Below are positions 38,662-50,652 of a stretch of DNA of 64,000 nt, piece by piece. The position numbers were made by a program, and so were the translations under genes. Below the pieces are notes generated by a model. It was not told where the DNA came from. It was given only the letters and a program-made list of their open reading frames with translations, and searched no databases. How positions within the stretch are numbered: the stretch's first letter is position 1; each line of letters opens with the position of its first letter. This stretch comes from Prostheceraeus crozeri. Lineage: Eukaryota; Platyhelminthes; Polycladida; Euryleptidae. Where the stretch lies: assembly GCA_907163375.1 (NCBI GenBank), contig CAJQUW010008996.1:253001-317000 (forward strand), read 5' to 3'.

Positions 38662-39959
38662 AACGCTGATATGAAGTGAAGAGGAGTGAATACTTCGATG
38701 ATGAGCGACCGAGCACACTGTAGATGGAGATCCTCACCTACCCTCGAATGTGTGGGCCATGGGTCATCAAGGTTAGGAAGGTGAGTATTCACTTTTTTCA
38801 CGTCTATTTTTAACATTTGAATCTTCAACATGTACATGCGAATTTCGTGGTCTAGAACAATACTTTATCCGGAAATGTGTATTTCATTTTGAAAATAAGA
38901 CAATGAAATGTAAACATGGAATTAACAATTTCAAAATAGAGATACAATGTAAAAATTCTAATTTCTCATAATGCTTGAGGATGTCACTTGTGAAGATCAA
39001 GAAAGCTTTATTATAAGCCTGTCAACGCTCGAGGTCTGCTGGCAGTACTCCAAACAGCAGTATGGAAGACCGCTTGAACAGCATTTTTGTGATAAGGACA
39101 AGCGCAACTTTGAGCAGCATGCAGCCACACAATTTAAGAGCCAAGTCAATATTTCCTGACAAATTTCCTGCCTATCAGATAGCTTTCGTCAGATGTTGTG
39201 GACAGCGTTGCATTACTACGCATGTACTTGTCATGCTACTCATGAAAAGCTTATAAGCCTTCATGAAAATTGGCTGCGAATCTCTAGTAATTTATGATTA
39301 TGTGTAAACGCAATACATGAAATACTATTCCCCCTGCCGATCTCCCAAACTATTGCAACAATTGAAAGGGGATTCAGAAAAACACCATCAGTTGCATTTA
39401 TTTTTAAGGTCATCTCTCGGCAGAGGTGAAGGTCAAAGGTCAAAAAACGCCAATGTTTAACAAATTTCCATGAGATAACTATTTCAAATGGAAAAGGACA
39501 ACAAAAACCAATGAACCATACAGTAATCGAAAGATCTGGTTAAGGTGGTTAATAAAACAATGATTAGTTATCGCTCTGAGATCACGTCATTGTAGTACAT
39601 GACGTCAAAGGTCAAATAATTCAAACTTTTAGTTCAGCCCAAATGTCGCTAAAATTGCACATTTTTATTATATAGTTTTTGCAGATGAAGAAGCAACCCA
39701 ATTCGATGCCTTTTATCGAGACACTGAGGCTAAAACCAATATGATTATCAACATTTTCAATAACTGCTGTCAGATAACTGCTAAACAGTACAAAAGAAAT
39801 AAGAATTCATATTTGAAAGAATTTCAAATTTCAAACATGCATACATAATGAGCAGGTAATTTCAAATATAAATATTTTGCGTTTGTGAATATCTCTATAT
39901 TAATAAGAGGAATCCTTTCTGTAATCTCAACTTATTTCATCAAGAATTAGATTAAAAAA
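38662..39959. other. Host DNA between element A and the duplication
   Basis: No gene or repeat recognised. Confidence 0.5.
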
Positions 39960-41524
39960 TTGTATAAAAATGCATGAAAAGTGGACTTGCAAGCTTGCAT
40001 ACAAGTCCTCCAGATATCAAAGCTCAACAAGTTATATGGATCAATGAACATTAATGTTCCTACAGTTACATGTATATTTATGTACTCATGGACTGTATAG
40101 CATGGTTTCAGAGTCGGAGCTGGAGCCCCCGGCGTCGCGCCTGCAGCCGCAGCATGAGCCGACAGAAATGCCACGGCTCCGGCTTCATGCTTTACACGTA
40201 TTTGACTTCAGTCGCTTTACGAGATAAAGTGTTATTTGGCGGTGTAGCTGAAACGAATGCAAATGTGTCATCATTGTAGGTGATCGTTGTAAACCTCCCA
40301 AAGCCTGCTGGCCTACATCTCTTCTCAAAACATAACCTACTACGAATCTTTTACTTGGATTCTAAAGGAGATCGCGCACTTCTTTAAGATTGCTCTGGGT
40401 GGGGAACATGTGCATGCATTCTCACCTCAAATTTCATGCACCTATTATTTCATTTTAATGTGCGCTTAAATTTCATTCACATAATCGGTTCTTTGTAAGA
40501 ACTATAATTCTTCCCTATTACAAATGCATGTCCATTTATGCGTTCAGCATCTTCAATAAAATAAATAGACGTGCTTTTGATACAAAGAGAATTTTGGTTG
40601 AATTTGGAAGTATCCAATTGGTTCACTTTATTGATGAATACAGTATTAGAAGCTTGACATTTAGGCTGTTGAATCATCTCGTCCGACCGGCAACACGAGT
40701 TTTGCAGGGAACGAGGCTGAAAATGAGACTTTCGGATAATGCGCTACACCCTATCCATGACTGCTACGAGTCTGCGTGTCAGCCGAGTTCTACACTTTTC
40801 CTGTTCTAATCAGATACGACAGTAAAAAGAACACATGTAAATTCAAATGGATGCAAATTGAGGTTTTTGTAAAACCCTTCCACTGCGGCCTGCCTGTGTT
40901 TCTAACTATAAAACCTCTTTTTTGATGCCTGGAGGGATGAAATACCGGTATATGATCTCGCCTCTGAAAAGCACTTAAGAGCGGTCGTGGAAAGGACTAA
41001 ATCAGAGACCTGAATCAGTCCCCTACAAATAGAGATAATTGCCATGGTTCCCTCTGTGACTTACGCCTCATCAAAAGTTTCAAGCGGGAAGCACTAGCTA
41101 AGTTATTATATAGTTATACTTTTTACATGGAATATCTTCAGGTCATTTTCTATCCTGTATGTGTTTATGCCTCCAATCAGTGACGTATATGGAAATGTAT
41201 TTAAAATCAACAAGTTTCAGCAAAACTTTAATCACGCTGTTGTGCTTGGCGACAAACAATAATGATTTGATTAATCTAAATGTGTAGGCCTATAGCTTCT
41301 TGAACAATGACATGTACATGCACTGTATGACCTAGAGATGGCTCTACATTTGCCGCAGTACTTCTCATTAATCAGAGTTACCGAAAACCTCATTCTGCTT
41401 CCCATTGGAATCCATCAAGAAGATGATCAAGGTTGAATATTTATTAAGTGCAAGGTAGTGTAATTATTGCGAAAACAGAAGGATTTCGGCGCTTTCATAT
41501 AGAATGATTATATTCATCTCTTCA

Positions 41525-42895
41525 TTAATCGATGGCGTTCAGATACCAATTTCTGGATCTTCCATAACGCTTGATAAGGAGAAATGATACCAGTACAAGG
41601 AAAGAAGCCACTATAGATTCACAACCCATGGAGATATATGAAGCACTGTATGACTTAGTAGCATCTCTAAGTCCACCAGATATCAGTGTTCCTGTCATAG
41701 CGCCAATCCCTACACCTGCTGAATATACGCTCAATACATCAGAATACACACTCTTCTTGAACACCAAAGCAAGTACTAATGGTCCACATGTGTAACACCC
41801 ACCCACAAATGTTGCATTTAAGGCCGCCGTTATCACGAATTGATAGAATTCGTTGCAAAATGTGGTTGATATTGCCATAATTCCAGCAGCAAACGGAAGA
41901 AAACTCCATGCGTAGAATCGATATCGAGCCATTCGTTCGTGCTGCACTATAAGACCAATACAGAGTCGTGTAACAACTTCAGTGAGCCCAGAAACAGTTA
42001 CAATTAAAGCCGCCTTAGATTCAGGAATACCTTTTTCAATGGCATAGTCAATCACTAAGAGAACGTACGGAAAGGAGCACCAAAGGAAAAATACACTGTA
42101 CGATGAGAGAGTCCATAGGACAGGTATTCTAAAAATATCAAGTTGAAAACCAGTTTGACGTTCTCCATTCGCTGATTCATGTTTTGATATCAAAGGAACC
42201 TCTTCAACTTTAGTCGAATCCTTTATCACATTGTCATATGGCAGATATGAAAAGGAGCTTGTTATCCGTTTATGACTTCGCCCTCGTTTATGGGATTTCG
42301 GCTCATAAGTTGGATCTGAACAGGGAACAAATACAGCTCCTGAAATAATAACATGCAAAACCATGCCAGCGATAATAGTCACCGCTTCAAAGTATGACAA
42401 GTTAGTGAAGAGGTAGGATAGTAGGACCGAAAATATGAGAGATCCTGTTCCAAACCCACATTGTGCTATTGCAAACGCAGCTCCTTTATGTTTATCGAAA
42501 TAGTCCGCCAGAGCTATGAATGGAGGCAGGTAGGCCATAGAAGCTCCAATACCGCCAACAACACCAAATGTCAGAAGTAAAGCTGTTGCATCCGATATCC
42601 ATGCGCTAATGAAGACTGCGGTGCCAAAGATGATCCCACCAATCATGGCAATGTTCCGTGCAGACCAACGGTAACACATAACAGACACCAATGGGGACAG
42701 GATATATCGCAAGCCAGAGTTGGTGCCACTAATCCAAGCCGACACGGCTGACGATCCTCCAAAGTTACGTAATATTTCTACATACCAGACTCCAAAACTT
42801 CTCTCGAGTCCACCTAAAATAAAAAAGGTCCAAAATGCTGCCACTAATGAAACCCATGCCCATGGTCCTTCACGTCTGAAAGCTGAGCTCTTCAT
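41525..42895 (-). CDS. SLC16/MFS monocarboxylate-transporter-like protein, intact copy
   Basis: 456 residues. Twelve hydrophobic helices run in two sets of six with a charged central loop (residues 205-250, KSHKRGRSHKRITSS...). The N-terminus GPWAWVSLVAAFWTFFILGG matches the first-helix signature of monocarboxylate transporter homologues ('DGGWGWvV..a.F...g...G..rsfGvff'), and the loop GTNSGLRYILSPLVSVMCYR matches the helix 2-3 region. Role by family: proton-coupled or facilitated transport of a small monocarboxylate or related solute at the plasma membrane; the substrate is unknown. A splice acceptor-like TTTTACAG precedes the start, so a 5' untranslated exon is likely. Copy 1 (6544-8851) is disrupted, so this is probably the functional gene. 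Confidence 0.88.
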   Translation of the reverse strand: MKSSAFRREGPWAWVSLVAAFWTFFILGGLERSFGVWYVEILRNFGGSSAVSAWISGTNSGLRYILSPLVSVMCYRWSARNIAMIGGIIFGTAVFISAWISDATALLLTFGVVGGIGASMAYLPPFIALADYFDKHKGAAFAIAQCGFGTGSLIFSVLLSYLFTNLSYFEAVTIIAGMVLHVIISGAVFVPCSDPTYEPKSHKRGRSHKRITSSFSYLPYDNVIKDSTKVEEVPLISKHESANGERQTGFQLDIFRIPVLWTLSSYSVFFLWCSFPYVLLVIDYAIEKGIPESKAALIVTVSGLTEVVTRLCIGLIVQHERMARYRFYAWSFLPFAAGIMAISTTFCNEFYQFVITAALNATFVGGCYTCGPLVLALVFKKSVYSDVLSVYSAGVGIGAMTGTLISGGLRDATKSYSASYISMGCESIVASFLVLVSFLLIKRYGRSRNWYLNAID

Positions 42896-44921
42896 TTGAT
42901 CATCTGTAAAACAGAAGGCTGCCTTTATGTGAGTGAACGATGGATTAAAATTATGACACGTGAGGTCTAAATACTTTTGCTTCTTCTAACAGGACCAAGT
43001 AATATACCGGCAATGTGTAGAGCAGGTGCCTTTCTTTCGTTTCCATAGACTTATTTTCTTACTACTATTTTGCTACCTTAAAAAGTAGACACGCTTCTAG
43101 CTATATTCTATGAAGAGCTTCTAATATTTATTTTTGAAAACTCACTCATCCGCAATCTCAAAAAAATAATGCAAAATTTTACATAACCAATGCTTGCTAA
43201 GCTTCCAATTTTGAAATGTCATCGAAAACTGCTAGGCCTGTTATTGCTATTTTAGTGATTATAATTACAGCATTGATAATAAATATGTCAACAAAAGTTA
43301 TTACAATCATATGATTCATGCCTTCTATGGATATGCTAATGATTAATCAAATCTTCTTGGAATTGCATATGGGCTTAATTTAAGTCGACATAATAATTCA
43401 AGTTGACATAATTTAAGTCGAGACTCTCACGGACATTAAACGGATTTCACACGGGTCTTGTAATCTTCAGGGATCCTGCGGAGGGCAAGCAGAATGTCGA
43501 GAGAGAGAGGGAGAGATCCAAGTACAAGATTGTACATGTCAGCGACACTAACAGAGCTATACAAAAGGAGAATCCATAGCATTTGTGAAATAATGAGAGA
43601 GAGAGAGAGAGAGAGAGAGATCCAAGTATAAGATTATACATGTCAGCGACAATAACAGAGCTATACAGAAGGAGAATCCATAGCATTTGTGAAATAATGA
43701 GAGAGAGAGAGGGAGGGAGGGAGAAATGGTTTTATTGCTTGCACGTTCGTCGAAAACAGTGTAAAGCTCAGAAGCTGGTTGTCGCTACATTCGTTTATAT
43801 TGCTAATAGCGGCCTCTAGATAGTGAGTGATAGATATGGAAACTACTTCGAGCAGATTCATATTTGTTGAGTGATGCAGTTATGCAGTCATTTGGAAAAC
43901 AATTAAATGATGTTTGCACCACTTTAAATCTGACAAATAGTATTTTAATTGATTATGTATTCGTAATAGATAGCTGAAGTTCAATGTGAGATAAATGTTT
44001 GCTTTCCGTTTATGTATACAAAGATCATCTAAATGTTTGATTTTCTCTCATAATTTGCGAATCTTTTCGATGGTATTTGCTATTGGGAAAAATTTTAGGA
44101 TCTCTCGTTGAGAACGATTGTGAAAATGCTAGGCATAGTCTTGAAACATCGATAAGTAATAGTTCGGCAGCCAGCACGAGTTTCTGCATGGAACAAAACC
44201 AAAAATGAGACTTTCACAGAATGATATGCACCCCATGCCTACTACGAATCTGCGCATGTGATCTAGTTAGTTCCTCTTCTTGTCAGACAGGATCAAAGAA
44301 TCACGCATGTTTATCCGATGAGACGCAGATTGAAGTTTTTGGCAAATATTGAATGTTCTTTGTTTTCTTTTATCAACTGATTGGTGCCTCCACAACGATT
44401 GAGCGGATTGAACGAGAGCAGATTTATACCTGCTGACGCGAGAAAGTGAGTTTTCAATCCTACATGATCACTCGCAAAAGGGATTACATTCCATTTGATC
44501 GGTCGGCGTCTATGACCATGGGTGTGCATGGTTAAGACGTAGTACCCAGGGGAGATGAAAATATCAGTACATTACAGCAGGAGAGGACTGCATAGTGACA
44601 AACATTGTCTAGACGCACTCTTTCAAACTCATCAACTAGCTAAAACGGCAAGCATGCATCTACAGGTCATCCACCCCAGTAATCGCCTCAAATTGATGCA
44701 GTGATATGACTTATACCAAATATCGGCATGCTAGCATGCCAAGCATTTTTGGCTCATACGTTGTGTGAGCGTGTTTTGCACAAGTTATTGTAGAGTTCTC
44801 ATTTCGATGTAGAAATGTAGGGTTTTCCAACATCTTGAAAATAGTGTTTTTTGGCTCTTCATAAGCTTAAAATCAATGTTTTGAAGTAATTCGAACAGAG
44901 TGAATTTTAATTTGTTAATGT
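42896..44921. other. Transporter 5' flank, copy 2
   Basis: No gene. Contains the GA microsatellites and sequence shared with 8852-10958. Confidence 0.55.
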
Positions 44922-44939
44922 TTACAAATGTGGAGAGGG

Positions 44940-45325
44940 GGGACATTACACCATATTCTGTGCGCTTGTCCAACCAGGCTCAATGGTGGAATGTACACTT
45001 GGAGACACAATGAAGTGCTGAGAGTGCTGCACACGACAATCGGGAGAGCGGTGGAGAAGAAAAACAGCCAAGAAAAAACCCAAGAGATTGAATTTGTAAT
45101 GTAGGGCGAAGAGTTACCAAAGAAGCGAAAAGCAGTACCGAGTTCAAGTCGGTTGAGTGATGCAAAAGACTGAGTCTTGTCTTACAATATGGTCGGCGGT
45201 TTCAAATTTCCGGCGGAGGTGGGAGTAGTGACACAACTACGTCCAGATTTGATCGTGTGGTCAACATCACAGAGAGTGTGCATGTTTGTGGAGCTAACAG
45301 TGCCATTGGAGGATCGAGCACTCTA
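44940..45325 (+). pseudogene. Retrotransposon C-terminal nuclease-like fragment
   Basis: The plus strand, across stops, reads LYHILCACPT and LNGGMYTWRHNEVLRVLH, then LRPDLIVWSTSQRVCMFVEL followed by TVPLEDRAL. The pair 'CxC...GxYTWRHNxVL' and 'LRPDxVxWSxxxxxVxxxELTVPxE' is the C-terminal zinc knuckle and PD-(D/E)xK-like segment found downstream of reverse transcriptase in some invertebrate LINE families. Only this end is present. Confidence 0.55.
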
Positions 45326-45372
45326 AAAAATTTAGGCGCTATATCCTGACGCGAGAATTGCAAAAAAGTTTC

Positions 45373-45453
45373 CGTTATACTCGCGTTATACCTGCCGTTA
45401 TACTCAATGTGACGTTATACTTTTGCAATTCTGGCGTTATACTGACGTTATAC
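45373..45453. repeat. Cluster of six CGTTATAC octamers
   Basis: Exact CGTTATAC at 45373, 45384, 45396, 45413, 45435 and 45446. Spacing is irregular (11-22 bases). Function unknown. Confidence 0.8.
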
Positions 45454-46454
45454 CCATGTTCGCCGTATAATGCCAAATTGGCGTTATTGTAGGTGATCAA
45501 TTGAATCAGAACAAAGATTATATTCGGTATATTTATTGAATGTGTACAATTAGTATCAAACAAAAAATACGACATACATAAATACATGCAGAGAAGGATA
45601 CAGCTTAGACATACCGACCGTTTCATAAATCATTGCACAAAAAATGAACACATTTTTAAACGTAATCTTCTCTTTGAAGTCGTCATTCAATTTTGATAAA
45701 CTTCGTATCATATGAAACATTCCAAAAATTAATTTGAGGTGTACTATAAGTTCGTCAGTGGTCAGGTCACACACAAGAAAATCGAAAGTTTTCTTTAACG
45801 CAAGTTTTCACCATGAAGATATTTTTTGATGAAAACTCGATGACTGCATGATCTATTGACAACGTTTCTCATGTCGTTTTTATTTTATGATAAGATGGAT
45901 ACACAAAAATGAGGATCAGCTATGATAAATTTACAGTAAAATCATTGCTCAAAAACTCAAAAACATCGAAGACGTTCTATTCATTGATGACAAACTCATT
46001 TTCAAAAAGATTATACCAAGTAAAAAGATATCTTCAGCAGAGCGTTGATGTCTGGTCAGTAGGATTTAAAATTGAAAATTCAGGTCAATTTATTTACAAA
46101 AGACTGGCGTCATTCATCCATCGAATGGTGTACAGCGCTTCGCTACAGCTGATGTGACTGACAGGCCACCATAGATAGAGGCGACAAGACAACTTATTAG
46201 ATATGATAAACAATATCAAACAAATGTTTAGTATTGTACATCACAATGGGATAAGTTAGGAGTATTATTATCGCATCTCTGATTGAGTAGCATCATCTCA
46301 ACTGAACAAAATGAATCACCATGTTTGCAAGTTGCAATATTTGACAGTGATGAAATTACATTTGATAAGATTTTTCAAGTTTCCGATTTGTGCAACGATT
46401 AATAAAACAGTCTGCATGCTATCACAAAATACAACTTAGGACACAAAGTATCAC
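45454..46454. other. Host DNA, no gene called
   Basis: AT-rich; short open frames only. Confidence 0.4.
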
Positions 46455-47200
46455 AAACCTAAGCGTTTGATAAAATTTCTCAATTTCTGAGATTTATATG
46501 GATATTCAACTTTCAGGATTGTCTCTTGAAAGAAGCCCATTATCTGGGCAAAAGCACTAGGATAATGTAAATCCAGCAAGTAATACACTATAAGAATGAC
46601 GGCGACCACCAAATGAGATTCATCATTGAAACTCGCAGCCGGATACTCGCACCCTTTCCTGGAACGCACTGCAAACCTCGTATCGGAGAGCAGGACTTGT
46701 GGTCCGAATTTGGCCCGGTGCAGCAGAGCAGCTTCCATATCTTCGTCCTGCAAAGGAATTATCAGACTTCATTTCAACTATAAATGATCTCAACTCCACA
46801 AACAAATAGTAATCAGATGTAACAATTATCAGTGAACATATGAGCTGTGAAGCTGTCATGTGTTATGTGGGTAACTTAAGGTGTAGGCAAAACAGATGCC
46901 TTGCACAGAAAATATATCGAACCATTGGATATAGTGTCACAGATGCTACCAATGATTCTTAACGATTCGTTTCTCAATAGAATTATCTCTACATCACATG
47001 TATTTATAGAGGAGGCCGACTCAAAATGACATAAATAAGCACTAATAAGACACTTACATTTATCACGTGTATAAGATTGTCAGCTGGTTTTTTCGAGTTG
47101 AAGACACTCTGCAGATCTATGATCGTCTTCAATCCACTTGCACCACGTATTGCTTGAATCTTATCGATGACGTATTTAGCGTCAATGAGAACACTAGCAT

Positions 47201-48514
47201 GACTCGGAGGAACGAGTCAATCGGGCCGGCAATGAGTCGTAGAACCGACCGCTAGATAAGTTTCGGTTGAGAATCGGCAAATTCGGAATGGATGGGCGTG
47301 CTTTCTCTAACTCAAATCTGTAAAAAAAACAGCATCATCTATTTCAGCAGCTCAAACAACTACAACGTCATCATTTCAATTTGACAAAGAAAACTGAAAT
47401 TATAAAACTAGAACAATCAGTGCATTTATACCAGAGCAGCCAAATGATTCAATTGATTCAGTAACATTAAAAGCAATAATTTCGTATGTAAAATAACTAC
47501 CAGTCTGATAACATAGTGAAGCGCTTTCGGAGAACTATAGTCCTCAACTCATAAAAATACTCAAAAATTGAGTCGAAAGTTGTTCTAACGTTAAGCTCTG
47601 AAGCACATCGATATAGCTTCTACAAACGTGCACAGCATTACAATGAAAATTTCAGGCTCACATATTTGGCGTATAAACTTTCTAATGGTGGTATTTATTA
47701 TTCCTAACTAGCTCATCCTCATACTATCCATTATACTTGCGTGCAAATACAGTTGAATTCTGGAATTATCAGTGAGGACACAAAGAGTATCAAATGAATA
47801 TATCTGAAATGTTTTCTTTCAATAATATTATTTCAATATACATGTAGGCCCATGCGTCTTTAAAGAGTATTTTTGCGCCTTGCTGCTTTCCAATGCTACT
47901 AGAAAGTGAAATGTACCATTGAGAAGCTACTTAATTGGTCTTTGACTCATGAAATTGTAAATACGTAGTACGATTTGAATAATATCCAAGTTTGAAAAAC
48001 TGTTTTCATGTCTGATATCATTGATTATCATAGTACGACTCAAATTTATAGAATGATGTATTAAACCTTAAATCAATCTATAGGCTACTTTGTTTAAGTT
48101 ATGCAAAAATGTAGCTTAAAATTCAGAAAATGCAATTTTCAAAAAAGGTTATTTTTTGGTGAAAAGTTAAGAAAAAACAAAAAGTCACGAAAGCCTAGGT
48201 TTTAAAAGTAAAAATCGACAGGGAGGCCGAACGACCCTCCCCCGGTATGGATAGAGTCAATCGACAGTCCCAAGATGTTTACTGGTAGGTAGACACATCG
48301 AGGAATGATCCGATTATTAGTAGCCAAATACCGTTACTATGAATTGTAGTGACTAGATAATTGCATGCTAAGCAACGCAGATGGACTTTATGAAGCATGG
48401 AATGAAGACATCAATTAGTCCAGCGTTAAGTTGTGAGCAGACTGAAAGATGAAATAGTTCGCCGTAAAGATGAAATAGTTCATTTCGTTACTGATGGCCA
48501 AAACTTAAACAATT
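47201..48514. other. Presumed intron, no feature seen
   Basis: Lies between exon-like blocks of the minus-strand zinc-finger gene. AT-rich and without recognised repeats. Confidence 0.35.
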
Positions 48515-49243
48515 TTGGCTCAAATATTTACCTTCGTGTTAAGCAGAAGTTGGTCGGTCTCCATGACCTTTTCTATGACAACTTCTCCGCTAATCGACCC
48601 TTTCGATACACAGTAAGTTGATGGCTTCTTGCGAAATCCGTGAAGTTTCGTAAAACTCTTTTGACGTAGCAGATTGGGAGCAGACACCGAAACCTTTTCC
48701 ACTTTTTCCTACAAATAAAAAAAAAGAATTCACTATTTGCATTTTTGGCTGCTAATTTTTGATAAACACAACGATCAAAGATCCGACATTTTCTGAAGTT
48801 CATATACACATATATTATTTGATATTACGTTTCATACATGCATTTTGTCATAAAACTCTACTAAGGTTGTAAAAACATGTTTTTTTATAAAAAAAACACG
48901 TGTCTTCTAATTTTCATTTGCTTTTTAAATCAAAAGGATATAATGCTACTAATTATTCAAAATGATTAATACCGACACCTGTGCAACTTCATATGTTCAA
49001 TGAAACATATTAATGGGTTAACAATAAAACAGGTTAATAAGTAAACCAAGAATTTAAACTTTTTTGGCGATGATCATGATGGTTCAATGATGTATGTACC
49101 ATCAATCTTGAATGCTATTATACATGTTTCTTCATTCATGAGAGTGACAGAGAGATGACTATTGAACACAAGTTGCAAATGAAATCAATTATCTGATTCC
49201 ACTGTTTCTTAAAATTGGGGTAAAAAATAACCTATGTGAAATA

Positions 49244-50652
49244 CGAGGGTCATCCCAAAAGTTCGTGCGCGTGAAACATAATAACTTATTATAACATAAA
49301 AGTAACCAAACGAACAAAGTCAACCTTCAATATAGTCACCTCTGAGAGAGATAACCTTCTCCCATCGGTGTGGCAACCTGACAACTCCATTCAGGGTGCC
49401 TGAGAAATTCAAATCACGAATAACACTGTTCGCAGCATTCCTGACTTCGTCCAGATCACTGAAAAGTTTGCCTCTCAGAGGTTCTTTTAGTTTTCCAAAG
49501 AGGTCAAAGTCGGGAGGACTCATATCAGGGCTGTAAGGAGGATGGGGAATGCATTCCCAACCTAGGTGTTCAAATGTTTCTTGAGTCACTGCAGCACGAT
49601 GACAGGCGGCGTTGTCATGCAAAATCAATGGATTTCGGAGATTCGGACGCTTTCTTCTAAGGGCTTGACGGAGATGGATGCGGAGGTAGTTTGAGTAGTA
49701 GGCAGCAGTTACAGTCTGTCCACGGGGCACGTAGTGCGATAAAACAATACCTGAAGTGTCGTAGGCTGCAATCAGCATCAGTTTCACAGCAGAGGGCTTC
49801 TGCCGGAATTTGATCGGTCTGGGGGATCCTGGTCGTCGCCATTGCGCACTTTGCCTTTTCAGTTCAGGCTCGTAGGACCTCACCCAGGTTTCATCAATGG
49901 CAACTACGCGGTCGAGAAAGTCCTCTTCTTGCTGGTGTCGACGAAGGAGTTGCCTTGAAATTCGAACTCTGTCAGCCTTCTGATCACTGGTGAGATTGTG
50001 CGGCACCCAACGAGCGGACAGCTTCCGCATCCCGAGATGGTCGGTCAAAATCCGATGAACAGAGGACTTCGACAAATCCAGGTTTTCGGCGATTTCCGTG
50101 CATGTCCATCGTCGATCATTCGCCATTAAGTCACGCACCTGATTCACGGACTCCTCAACACAAGCAGATGGAGGTCGGCCGGAGCGAGTCGCGTCTTTGA
50201 TGCTACCGTCGCCACTTTGAAAGCGTTGGACCCATTTCTGCACGGTTCGTAGAGCCATGGCGGAGTCCCCACAAGCTTCTTCTAAAGCTTGACGAATTTC
50301 TGCTGCCTTTATATGGCGCAATGTCATAATCTTAACGAACGCACGTTGTTCCTCGATGGTAACCTCCATGACGAATGATAGAAGCAGTTGGTGTGAGCGA
50401 AAATGGCGTGATAATTTTAAATCAATGTGCTTTTGTTCATCGAATACCGACCATCTAGATTTAAATCAATTTAATCAGATATCTATGATTTTGAATTTGA
50501 ACGGTGAGGTCTGAAATTTGTCATAGATATGCTTTGTTAATTGCGGTTTCAACACACTCTCGAAATACATCACAGAAAACCAATTTAACATTCATTTATC
50601 TCGTTAAAACATAGGTACGAAATGCCGCGCACGAACTTTTGGGGGTCACAGT
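49244..50652 (-). mobile_element. Mariner element with intact transposase
   Basis: Ends carry inverted repeats around CCCAAAAGTTCGTGCGCG at 49254 and 50644 (complement), next to TA dinucleotides at 49242-49243 and 50653-50654. The outermost bases of the two ends match poorly (CGAGGGTCAT against ACTGTGACC). Size (1.4 kb) and content are typical of mariner. Confidence 0.85.
49320..50369 (-). CDS. Mariner transposase
   Basis: 349 residues, no stops. The N-terminal half has two helix-turn-helix regions (MTLRHIKAAEIRQALEEA..., and CTEIAENLDLSKSSVHRIL). The catalytic domain has Asp in VVAIDETWV, Asp in LILHDNAACH and Asp in YSPDMSPPDFDLF. Counting from the second Asp, 34 residues separate it from the last, giving the D,D34D mariner triad. 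The linker motif 'WVPHNLTSDQK' matches mariner 'WVPHxL'. It cuts and pastes the element at TA. The intact frame suggests recent arrival or continued activity. Confidence 0.93.
   Translation of the reverse strand: MEVTIEEQRAFVKIMTLRHIKAAEIRQALEEACGDSAMALRTVQKWVQRFQSGDGSIKDATRSGRPPSACVEESVNQVRDLMANDRRWTCTEIAENLDLSKSSVHRILTDHLGMRKLSARWVPHNLTSDQKADRVRISRQLLRRHQQEEDFLDRVVAIDETWVRSYEPELKRQSAQWRRPGSPRPIKFRQKPSAVKLMLIAAYDTSGIVLSHYVPRGQTVTAAYYSNYLRIHLRQALRRKRPNLRNPLILHDNAACHRAAVTQETFEHLGWECIPHPPYSPDMSPPDFDLFGKLKEPLRGKLFSDLDEVRNAANSVIRDLNFSGTLNGVVRLPHRWEKVISLRGDYIEG

Larger units (their letters stand above)
39960..44921 (+). repeat. Segmental duplication, copy 2
   Basis: Partner of 2538-10958. It lacks the LINE and the TA-flanked elements seen in copy 1. 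Longer GA microsatellites stand at 43500-43515, 43591-43620 and 43699-43722, with an extra about 100-bp tandem copy of the 'gagagatccaagta...tccatagcatttgtgaaataatg' unit. Confidence 0.85.
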
